From: Pseudomonadota bacterium
GTDB taxonomy: Bacteria > Pseudomonadota > Alphaproteobacteria > Rhizobiales > Xanthobacteraceae
Reading direction: 5' to 3'
Assembly: GCA_023417665.1 (NCBI GenBank)
Contig: JAEZFA010000122.1
Location: forward strand, 1-5,073
Length of the DNA stretch: 5,073 bases
The notes beneath the pieces are model-generated. The model made no database searches. It was not told the DNA's origin and was given only the letters and a program-made list of their open reading frames with translations. Below, piece after piece: positions 1 through 5,073 of the stretch. The position numbers were made by a program, and so were the translations under genes. Positions within the stretch are counted from its first letter, which is position 1, and each line of letters begins with the position of its first letter.

Positions 1-27
1 CTTGAAGGCTGCCGGTTCACATTCACG

Positions 28-396
28 TTATTTGCCGGCGATGTCCGACAGATCTTCGTAGCCGTTCGGCTGATTGCCGTTGGAGTACGAATATCCGTAG
101 GGCTGATAGCCATAGGGCTGCTCGTAATAGCCGTAGGGCTCATCGTAATAGTAACCCTGATTTGCGATCGCGGAGCCGACCACAACGCCGGCACCGAACG
201 CGCCGAGACCGATCGCCAAATTGCGGCCGCGATGGTGATGACGGCGCCACTGCACGGTTTCGGTTGCTGACGGCGCGGCGTTCTTCAGGGACTCAAACTT
301 GGCGCCGACAGGCGCTGCGGATGCAGGCAACGCGGCGGCGCCGGCCAGGAGCGCCAGTGCTGCGGATGAAACGGCAAAGCGGCTAACGGTCTTCAT
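28..396 (-). CDS. Small exported protein with glycine-zipper segment and PYGY-rich tail, function unknown
   Basis: The 122-residue product is not a family I can name. Residues 1-27 form a typical Sec signal peptide: basic start (MKTVSR), Ala/Leu-rich core, and a PASA/AP cleavage site after Ala27. A short linker follows, then a basic cluster at 51-58 (RRHHHRGR). Residues 60-79 are hydrophobic with regularly spaced small residues (GLGAFGAGVVVGSA), a glycine-zipper pattern that could insert in or pack against a membrane. The tail (81-112) is rich in Tyr, Gly, Pro, Gln and Asn, with PYGY at 87-90, 94-97 and 99-102, and ends in an acidic stretch. AAAAGG (406-411, complement) lies 9 bases before the ATG and supports this start. 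The gene follows aidB on the same strand after 87 bases and may have its own promoter. General layout resembles small Rhizobiales envelope proteins (BA14K-like), but that is an impression. An envelope location is inferred. Confidence 0.8.
   Translation of the reverse strand: MKTVSRFAVSSAALALLAGAAALPASAAPVGAKFESLKNAAPSATETVQWRRHHHRGRNLAIGLGAFGAGVVVGSAIANQGYYYDEPYGYYEQPYGYQPYGYSYSNGNQPNGYEDLSDIAGK
91..138 (-). repeat. Imperfect in-frame repeat encoding three PYGY units
   Basis: Three copies of a unit reading CCGTAGGGCT or CATAGGGCT on the + strand occur here, separated by short GATAG or CGTAATAG spacers. Read on the coding strand they give PYGY three times at 15- and 21-base spacing. The unequal spacing suggests duplication by slippage followed by divergence. 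The repeat stays in frame, so the low-complexity tail may vary in length between strains. Confidence 0.6.
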
Positions 397-474
397 TGTT
401 CAATACCTTTTGCTGGCCACCGTCACGACTTGATCGAAGGCTCGCGGCAGGCGGCAATTGGGCAGATTGTTCCA

Positions 475-495
475 CAGTCCGGTTCAGACCGGCTG
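475..495 (-). terminator. Stem-loop spanning the aidB stop codon, possible weak terminator
   Basis: CAG-T-CCGGT-TCAG-ACCGG-CTG can fold into an eight-pair stem with one bulged T and a four-base loop. The aidB stop codon (484-486) sits in the loop. No T-run follows on the minus strand, so this is not a classical intrinsic terminator. It could slow transcription, protect the 3' end of the aidB message, or be chance in GC-rich DNA. Confidence 0.25.
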
Positions 496-2136
496 TACGA
501 AACTGCGGTCGATCAGCCGCTCAACGCCCTTCCCCGCCATCGGGTTCCCGAAGTTACGGATCGGTAATCCGCCGAGACGGCGCTCCGCAAAAGCCTCTGC
601 GATTTCGGCAGGCGCGCTTTTCACGAGCGCAGCCGCTGCGGCAAGCAGCGCAAGCAGTTCCGCGGTCTGTCGCGCAAATGCTTCCCGCTCGGAACTGAGC
701 AATCCCGCCTTGATTGTGTCGAGTGCCGTCTTCGCGTTCGGCAGGTCGCGTGTGGTCTGCGCAAGTGAGCCCAGCACGCGCTGCATGGCTTCCGGCTCGC
801 GTGCCGCGCCGCGCAGGAGATCGAGCGCCATGACGTTGCCCGAGCCTTCCCAGATCGCATTCAGCGGACTCTCGCGATAGAAACGTGCAAGCGGCGCTTC
901 CTCGACATAGCCGTTGCCGCCGAGGCACTCCATAGCCTCATAGACGAAAGCGGGCGTCGCCTTGCAGACCCAGAGCTTCGCCGCCGGCGTCACGATGCGC
1001 GCGAATGCAGCCTCGTCCGCGTCGCTCTCCGACTTGTCGAACGCAGCGGCCAGACGCAGCGCGAGCGCAAGCGCCGCTTCCTTCTCCAGCGCCAGATCCG
1101 CGAGCACCATGCGCATCAACGGCTGGTCGATCAGCTTGCGCTGAAACACCGTGCGATGACGCGTGTGGTGAACCGCATAACGCAGCGCCCCCTGCATGAT
1201 GCCGAGCGAACCGGTCACGCAGTCGAGCCGCGTCAACTGCACCATGCCGATGATGGTCTTCACGCCCTCGCCTTCCGGCCCGCAGCGTTGCGCATAAGCG
1301 CCCTCGAACTCGACTTCGCTCGATGCGTTCGAGCGGTTGCCGAGCTTTTCCTTCAGCCGCATCAGCCGCAGCGCGTTCGGCATGCCGTCCGGCTTGTGGC
1401 GCGGCACGAGGAAACAGGTGAGCCCGCCCTTCGCCTGCGCGAGCACGAGAAAGGCGTCGCACATCGGCGCGGAGAAAAACCATTTATGGCCGACGATGCG
1501 ATAGGCGTCGCCGTCGGGTGTCGCCTGCGTCGTGTTCTGCCGGACGTCGGTGCCGCCCTGCTTCTCGGTCATGCCCATGCCGAAGGTGACGCCTTTTTTC
1601 TCCTCCGGCGGCAGGAAGCGCGGATCGTATTCGCGCGAACGGATGCGCGGCAGCCATTCCTTCATCAATGCTGGCTCCGCCAGCAACGCACCGGTCGCGG
1701 CATGGGTCATCGTGACCGGGCAGAGGTGCCCCTGCTCGACCTGGCTCGCGAGATAATGCCGCGACGAACGCGCGACGTGTTCGCCCGGCACGAGCGAACC
1801 ATCCTCCGCCCAGACCGACGCATGCACGCCGGCCCTGATGCTTTCCGCCATGAAGCGGTGATAGGCCGGATGGAATTCCACGACGTCCGCGCGGCGTCCC
1901 TGCCGGTCGTGGGTGCGCAATTTCGGGGTGTATTCGTTGGCGAGCCGCGCCAGTTCCGTCATTTCGGCGGTCCCGAGTAGGCTCCCGAAGTCCCGCAGCG
2001 ACCCCGCGGACTTTCCGGCGCCGAAGGCCGCAATCGCATCGGTCAGCGCCGCGTCGCTGGAAAACAGATCGACATCGCCCAGCGGCGGCGACTGGTTGAA
2101 GACCTCATGCGTGGCAAATGGTGACGTTACGGTCAT
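484..2136 (-). CDS. aidB: Acyl-CoA dehydrogenase family flavoprotein, AidB type
   Basis: This 550-residue protein belongs to the AidB branch of acyl-CoA dehydrogenases: FAD enzymes that are larger than ordinary family members (about 380-400 residues). The E. coli namesake (541 residues, by recall) binds DNA, is induced in the Ada alkylation response and has only weak isovaleryl-CoA dehydrogenase activity. The N terminus (HEVFNQSPPL, 10-19) matches the AidB-specific start. The flavin signature MTEKQGGTDV lies at 189-198, followed by GHKWFFSAP (216-224), KLGNRSNASSEVEF (264-277), AMECLGGNGY (401-410) and IWEGSGNVMALDLLR (428-442). In the last motif, Glu430 sits where MCAD-type enzymes keep their catalytic Glu. 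Residues 443-550 form the extra C-terminal domain that contacts DNA in E. coli AidB; it is much less recognisable here. I chose ATG 2136 over the upstream GTG at 2160 because AidB proteins begin about here and a GGAA-like site precedes it; the GTG has no ribosome site. The substrate and any role in alkylation protection are unproven. Confidence 0.88.
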   Translation of the reverse strand: MTVTSPFATHEVFNQSPPLGDVDLFSSDAALTDAIAAFGAGKSAGSLRDFGSLLGTAEMTELARLANEYTPKLRTHDRQGRRADVVEFHPAYHRFMAESIRAGVHASVWAEDGSLVPGEHVARSSRHYLASQVEQGHLCPVTMTHAATGALLAEPALMKEWLPRIRSREYDPRFLPPEEKKGVTFGMGMTEKQGGTDVRQNTTQATPDGDAYRIVGHKWFFSAPMCDAFLVLAQAKGGLTCFLVPRHKPDGMPNALRLMRLKEKLGNRSNASSEVEFEGAYAQRCGPEGEGVKTIIGMVQLTRLDCVTGSLGIMQGALRYAVHHTRHRTVFQRKLIDQPLMRMVLADLALEKEAALALALRLAAAFDKSESDADEAAFARIVTPAAKLWVCKATPAFVYEAMECLGGNGYVEEAPLARFYRESPLNAIWEGSGNVMALDLLRGAAREPEAMQRVLGSLAQTTRDLPNAKTALDTIKAGLLSSEREAFARQTAELLALLAAAAALVKSAPAEIAEAFAERRLGGLPIRNFGNPMAGKGVERLIDRSFVQPV

Positions 2137-2234
2137 GGCGCTTTTTTCCGCATTACGCACTTTGTGGACCGTTAATCTAACATGGCATTCGCCGCTTGCG
2201 ATGCGCGGGCGATAGGTCTATGCGGTGGCCTTTA
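2137..2234. promoter_or_regulatory. Divergent intergenic region between aidB and pyrB
   Basis: The two genes are transcribed away from each other, so these 98 bases must hold, or lie close to, both promoters. It contains a small palindrome (GTTA-ATC-TAAC, 2171-2181) in a relatively AT-rich patch, and a run of six T (2142-2147) next to the aidB start. I found no convincing paired -35/-10 boxes on either strand and no recognisable Ada box, so the regulatory role rests on gene orientation alone. Promoters could also reach into the neighbouring coding ends. Confidence 0.4.
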
Positions 2235-2235
2235 A
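2182..2235 (+). other. Possible 17-codon leader ORF overlapping the pyrB start
   Basis: An ATG at 2182 opens a 17-codon frame (MAFAACDARAIGLCGGL) ending in TAA at 2233-2235. Its last base is the first base of the preferred pyrB ATG (TAATG), an arrangement used for translational coupling. Against it being real: no good ribosome site lies before 2182 (only GGA at 2166-2168, 13 bases away), and 17 open codons are expected by chance in GC-rich DNA. There is no T-run or clear attenuator hairpin downstream. Confidence 0.18.
2224..2228 (+). promoter_or_regulatory. Ribosome binding site that supports the pyrB start at 2235
   Basis: GGTGG lies 6 bases before ATG 2235, a normal spacing. The alternatives are worse: ATG 2220 has AGGT only 2 bases away, and TTG 2196 has no site. 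The start at 2235 also gives the usual alphaproteobacterial PyrB N terminus (MTT...F.L..RHLLGIEGLS, from recall). Confidence 0.55.
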
Positions 2236-3188
2236 TGACAACTCGCAGTCCTTCCAGTTTCGCGCTCGCGCAACGCCATCTGCTGGGCATCGAAGGGCTT
2301 TCCGCTTCCGATATCACCGGCCTCCTCGATCTTGCCGAGGAATTCGTCGATCTGAACCGTCAGGTCCAGAAAAAGCGCTCCACGCTCGAAGGCCGCACCC
2401 AGATCAACCTGTTTTTCGAGGCGTCCACCCGCACACAGAGCTCGTTCGAGCTCGCCGGCAAGCGGCTCGGCGCGGACGTCATGAACATGTCGATCGCCTC
2501 GTCCTCGATCCGCAAGGGCGAAACGCTGCTCGACACCGCGCTGACGCTGAACGCCATGCACCCCGACATGATCGTGGTGCGCCACGCCGCCTCCGGCGCG
2601 GTGGAATTGCTCTCGCAGAAAGTCGAATGCTCGGTCATCAATGCCGGCGACGGCGCGCATGAGCATCCGACCCAGGCGCTGCTCGACGCGCTTACCATTC
2701 GCCGCAACCGAAATCGCATCGAAGGGCTGACCGTCGCGATCTGCGGCGACATTGCGCATTCGCGCGTCGCGCGCTCCAACATCATTCTTCTGAACACCAT
2801 GGGCGCGCGCGTGCGCGTGGTCGCGCCCTCCACGCTCCTGCCCTCGGGTATCGAACGAATGGGCGTCGAGGTTCACCGCGACATGCGCGACGGGTTGCGC
2901 GACGCCGACATCGTGATGATGCTGCGGCTCCAGCGCGAGCGCATGGCGGGATCGCTGATCCCGTCTTCCCGCGAGTACTTCCATTATTGGGGCCTCGATC
3001 CGGCGAAGCTGAAATTCGCGAAGCCCGACGCACTCGTCATGCATCCGGGCCCGATGAACCGCGGCGTCGAGATCGAAAGCTCGGTCGCGGACGGCGCGCA
3101 GTCGCTCATCCGCGAGCAGGTCGAAATGGGTGTTGCCGTGCGCATGGCGGTGCTTGAGGCGCTTGCAAGGAACCTTCCGAACGCATGA
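2235..3188 (+). CDS. pyrB: Aspartate carbamoyltransferase catalytic subunit
   Basis: PyrB joins carbamoyl phosphate to L-aspartate to give N-carbamoyl-L-aspartate, the committed step of de novo pyrimidine synthesis in the cytoplasm. The 317-residue length is normal for a catalytic chain. The N-terminal domain carries the carbamoyl-phosphate loop STRT (64-67) within FFEASTRTQSSFE, the mobile-loop Lys in RKGE (93-96), VVRH (114-117, Arg116) and HPTQ (144-147). The C-terminal, aspartate-binding domain has SRVARSN (176-182), RLQ (231-233) and HPGPMNRGVEI (270-280). All expected catalytic and binding residues are present, so it should be active. The gene ends in ATGA shared with the pyrC-like gene, which points to coupled translation and a paired product. 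No pyrI regulatory-subunit gene is visible here, so an E. coli-type regulatory chain is not indicated. A PyrB-PyrC' complex as in Pseudomonas is the likely assembly, which is inference. No PyrR-type control element is evident upstream. Confidence 0.97.
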   Translation: MTTRSPSSFALAQRHLLGIEGLSASDITGLLDLAEEFVDLNRQVQKKRSTLEGRTQINLFFEASTRTQSSFELAGKRLGADVMNMSIASSSIRKGETLLDTALTLNAMHPDMIVVRHAASGAVELLSQKVECSVINAGDGAHEHPTQALLDALTIRRNRNRIEGLTVAICGDIAHSRVARSNIILLNTMGARVRVVAPSTLLPSGIERMGVEVHRDMRDGLRDADIVMMLRLQRERMAGSLIPSSREYFHYWGLDPAKLKFAKPDALVMHPGPMNRGVEIESSVADGAQSLIREQVEMGVAVRMAVLEALARNLPNA

Positions 3189-4492
3189 TCGCCCGCAACG
3201 AAAACCGCCCGCTCCTGCTCGCCAATGCCCGCGTGATCGACCCGTCGCGCGACATGGACCAGCGCGGCGACGTGCTGATTGCGGATGGCGTCATTCGAGA
3301 AGCAGGAAAGAACATCCGCACCTCCGGCGCACCGGAAGGCACCGAGATCATCGACGTGAACGGCCAGGTCGTGGCCCCCGGCCTGATCGACATGCGTGCA
3401 TTCATCGGCGAGCCCGGCGCCGAGCATCGCGAGACACTGGCAACCGCGAGCCACGCCGCGGCCGCAGGCGGCGTCACCACCGTCATCTGCCAGCCCGAAA
3501 CCGATCCGCCGATCGACGATCCGGCAACCGTCGATTTCGTGCTGCGCCGCGCGCGCGACAACGCCATCGTGCACATCCATCCGATGGCGGCGCTGACCAA
3601 GGGCCTCGAAGGCAACGAGATGACCGAGATCGGTCTCTTGAAGGCTGCCGGTGCCGTCGCCTTCACCGAAGGCGCAAAGAGCCTGATGAACGCCAACATC
3701 TTCCGCCGCGCGCTGACCTATGCCCGCGATTTCGATGCGCTGATCGTGCATCATACGGAAGAGCACAACCTCACCGGCGCCGGCGTGATGAATTCCGGCG
3801 AGTTCGCGTCCCGCCTCGGCCTTTCCGGCGTGCCGAAAGCCGCCGAGACGATCATGCTTGAGCGCGACATCCGCCTCGTGGAGCTCACAGGCGGCCGCTA
3901 TCACGCGGCCTCGGTCACCTGCACCGACTCCCTCGACGTGCTCAAGCGCGCAAAAGATCGCGGGCTGAAAGTCACGGCATCCGCATCCATCAATCATCTC
4001 GCGCTGAACGAAAACGACATCGGCTCCTACCGCACCTTCCTAAAGCTACGGCCGCCGCTCCGTCTCGAGCAGGATCGCGCGGCACTCGCCGCCGCGGTCG
4101 CGGAAGGCCTGATCGACGTCATCATGTCGGATCACGATCCGCAGGACGTAGAGGTGAAACGCCTTCCCTTCGCCGAAGCCGCCTTCGGCGCGATCGGTCT
4201 GGAAACCATGCTGCCGGTAGGACTGCGCCTCGTGCATGACGGCTCGATCACGCTGCTCGCCATGCTGCGCGCGATGTCGACGCGGCCCGCCGAACTGCTC
4301 GAACTTCCCGGCGGTTCGCTTCGCCCCGGTTCGCCGGCCGATGTCGTGGTGTTCGATCCGGATGTGCCGTGGGTGCTGGATCGCGAAACCCTCAAATCCC
4401 GCTGCACGAATACCGCGTTCGACGAAGCCCGCCTTACCGGCCGCGCGACGCGCACCATCGTTGCCGGACGCACCGTCTACGAATACGTTTGA
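3185..4492 (+). CDS. pyrC: Dihydroorotase-like protein with degenerate active site (PyrC', probable pseudo-dihydroorotase)
   Basis: The 435 residues align along their whole length with class I dihydroorotases, amidohydrolase TIM-barrel enzymes that cyclise carbamoyl-aspartate to dihydroorotate. The N-terminal strands and GLIDM (66-70), the GVTTVIC strand (96-102), AFGAIGLET (333-341) and the C-terminal GSPADVVVFDP (382-392) are all kept. The active site is not. The metal and substrate motif DxHxHxREPG reads DMRAFIGEPG (69-78), so both His and the Arg are replaced (Arg71, Phe73, Gly75). The substrate Asn of PNT is Glu105. The Asp of FTDDG is missing (FTEGA, 160-164). The metal His of HVST is Ser243. 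DHAPH has become DHDPQ (316-320). His190 and Asp316 remain. Activity is therefore unlikely. The reading frame is intact and conserved in tone, so this is not a decaying pseudogene. Pseudomonas PyrC' is an inactive dihydroorotase required for ATCase assembly, and the ATGA overlap with pyrB suggests the same job. AAGGA (3167-3171) precedes the ATG at a long 13-base spacing, consistent with coupling. Many databases would label it simply dihydroorotase. Confidence 0.9.
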   Translation: MIARNENRPLLLANARVIDPSRDMDQRGDVLIADGVIREAGKNIRTSGAPEGTEIIDVNGQVVAPGLIDMRAFIGEPGAEHRETLATASHAAAAGGVTTVICQPETDPPIDDPATVDFVLRRARDNAIVHIHPMAALTKGLEGNEMTEIGLLKAAGAVAFTEGAKSLMNANIFRRALTYARDFDALIVHHTEEHNLTGAGVMNSGEFASRLGLSGVPKAAETIMLERDIRLVELTGGRYHAASVTCTDSLDVLKRAKDRGLKVTASASINHLALNENDIGSYRTFLKLRPPLRLEQDRAALAAAVAEGLIDVIMSDHDPQDVEVKRLPFAEAAFGAIGLETMLPVGLRLVHDGSITLLAMLRAMSTRPAELLELPGGSLRPGSPADVVVFDPDVPWVLDRETLKSRCTNTAFDEARLTGRATRTIVAGRTVYEYV

Positions 4493-4499
4493 AGCGTAG

Positions 4500-4522
4500 C
4501 CTCTGTCGCACAAAGGCAGAGG
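4500..4522 (+). promoter_or_regulatory. Stem-loop between pyrC-like gene and plsY
   Basis: CCTCTG (4500-4505) and CAGAGG (4517-4522) form a perfect six-pair stem around an 11-base loop. It starts 7 bases after the pyrC-like stop and ends 3 bases before the plsY ribosome site. No T-run follows, so it is not an intrinsic terminator and transcription probably continues into plsY. It could affect message stability or plsY translation. Confidence 0.35.
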
Positions 4523-4538
4523 GATAGAAGGTCGTCGC

Positions 4539-5073
4539 ATGTCCCCCACCGCCGTTCTCCTCGTCGATTTCCTGCTCGGCTATGCGCTGGGCTCGATCCC
4601 GTTCGGCCTCCTGCTGACGAAATACGCGGGCCTCGGCGACGTGCGCAGCATCGGTTCGGGCAATATCGGCGCGACCAACGTACTGCGCACCGGCAACAAA
4701 GCGCTCGCCGCGGCGACGCTTGCCTGCGACATGCTCAAGGGCACCGTCGCGGTCCTGATCGCATCGCGCTTCGTCAGTCTGGACTGGCCGCTGACGACCG
4801 GCACCGGCCCGGTGATCGCGGGCATCGGCGCCGTGATCGGCCACATGTATCCGGTCTGGCTGAAGTTCAAGGGCGGCAAAGGGGTTGCGACCTTCCTCGG
4901 CGTGCTGCTCGGCATCGCATGGAAGGCGGCGATCGGCGCGGCGATCGTCTGGCTCATCGTCGCGTTCGCGTCGCGCTATTCATCGCTCGCAGCGCTGGTC
5001 GCGACCGCGGCGAGCCCGGTCATTCTTTATTTTCTCGGCTACCCGCCGGTTGCAGCGCTGTTTCTCGCGCTTG
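4539..5073 (+). CDS. plsY: Acyl-phosphate:glycerol-3-phosphate acyltransferase PlsY (3' end beyond window)
   Basis: PlsY is an inner-membrane enzyme that moves an acyl chain from acyl-phosphate (made by PlsX) to the sn-1 position of glycerol-3-phosphate, giving lysophosphatidic acid, the first step of phospholipid synthesis. The frame stays open from ATG 4539 to the right edge: 178 residues of a family that usually has about 200. AGAAGG (4526-4531) lies 7 bases upstream and fixes the start. Conserved motif 1 is visible as GSIPFG (18-23) plus SIGSGNIGATNVLR (37-50). Motif 2 is GHMYPVW (101-107) followed by FKGGKGVAT (110-118). The third motif (HRxNIxRLxxGxE-like) should lie just past the edge. 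Hydrophobic stretches at about 4-27, 54-77, 89-104, 116-144 and 149-178 fit a multi-pass protein. It lies 46 bases after the pyrC-like gene on the same strand, probably in one operon. In related alphaproteobacteria dprA and topA often follow, by recall. Confidence 0.96.
   Translation, partial: MSPTAVLLVDFLLGYALGSIPFGLLLTKYAGLGDVRSIGSGNIGATNVLRTGNKALAAATLACDMLKGTVAVLIASRFVSLDWPLTTGTGPVIAGIGAVIGHMYPVWLKFKGGKGVATFLGVLLGIAWKAAIGAAIVWLIVAFASRYSSLAALVATAASPVILYFLGYPPVAALFLAL

Noticed and set aside
469..473. GGAAC on the minus strand upstream of the small exported gene, as in EcfG stress-response promoters
   Set aside because: No CGTT-like -10 element occurs at the required 16-18 base spacing, so the five-base match is not enough.
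1156..1980. A 274-codon open frame on the + strand, antisense to aidB
   Set aside because: Stop-free antisense frames are expected opposite a high-GC gene. The product has skewed Arg/His/Ala composition and no recognisable motif, and aidB on the other strand is conserved throughout.
2142..2147. T-run near the aidB start as an intrinsic terminator on the + strand
   Set aside because: No gene on the + strand ends before it and no stable GC hairpin directly precedes it. It is better explained as the A-rich leader of aidB.
2137..2160. GTG start at 2160 for the aidB gene
   Set aside because: It adds eight residues absent from AidB proteins and has no ribosome site upstream. ATG 2136 fits the family start better.
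2196..2234. TTG start at 2196 or ATG start at 2220 for pyrB
   Set aside because: They add residues (RCAGDRSMRWPL) unlike PyrB N termini and lack a well-spaced ribosome site. ATG 2235 has GGTGG 6 bases upstream and gives the usual 317 residues.
2232..3997. Two long minus-strand frames (270 and 337 codons) opposite pyrB and the pyrC-like gene
   Set aside because: Both are shadows of conserved genes. They have no family motifs, an odd His/Arg/Asp composition, and they overlap each other.
3185..4492. Reading the pyrC-like gene as a decaying pseudogene
   Set aside because: The frame is complete, codon use matches its neighbours and the fold motifs are intact. The changes cluster in the active site, which points to a retained non-catalytic role.

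Overview
The window looks like core chromosome of a high-GC alphaproteobacterium, most likely Hyphomicrobiales (Rhizobiales) and perhaps near Bradyrhizobium, Rhodopseudomonas or Afipia. I infer this from GC-rich third codon positions, from a 317-residue PyrB of the kind I recall from that group, and from the gene order pyrB - pyrC-like - plsY. No species can be named from sequence alone. I see no mobile element, tRNA, rRNA or CRISPR array, and no gene-free stretch longer than about 100 bases.

Layout. Two genes run leftward. The first is a short exported protein (28-396) with a signal peptide, a His/Arg cluster, a glycine-zipper hydrophobic segment and a Tyr/Gly/Pro-rich tail of PYGY repeats. 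The second is a full-length acyl-CoA dehydrogenase of the AidB type (484-2136). A 98-base divergent gap (2137-2234) separates aidB from a rightward cluster. That cluster holds pyrB (2235-3188, aspartate carbamoyltransferase), a pyrC-like gene (3185-4492) overlapping pyrB by ATGA, and plsY (4539 to beyond the right edge, acyl-phosphate:glycerol-3-phosphate acyltransferase).

How the genes work together. PyrB carries out the committed step of pyrimidine synthesis and keeps all its substrate-binding motifs. Its partner has the dihydroorotase fold signature, but its active site is broken: the HxH pair, the substrate Arg and Asn, the metal-binding Asp and one later metal-binding His are all replaced. 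It is best read as a non-catalytic pseudo-dihydroorotase (PyrC'), probably a structural partner of PyrB as described for Pseudomonas. A true dihydroorotase should then be encoded elsewhere in the genome. plsY, which starts phospholipid synthesis, lies 46 bases downstream and is probably co-transcribed.

The main points of interest are the degenerate PyrC, a possible 17-codon leader ORF whose stop overlaps the pyrB start (TAATG), a stem-loop before plsY, and the repeat-bearing small exported protein. None amounts to an obviously new multi-gene system.
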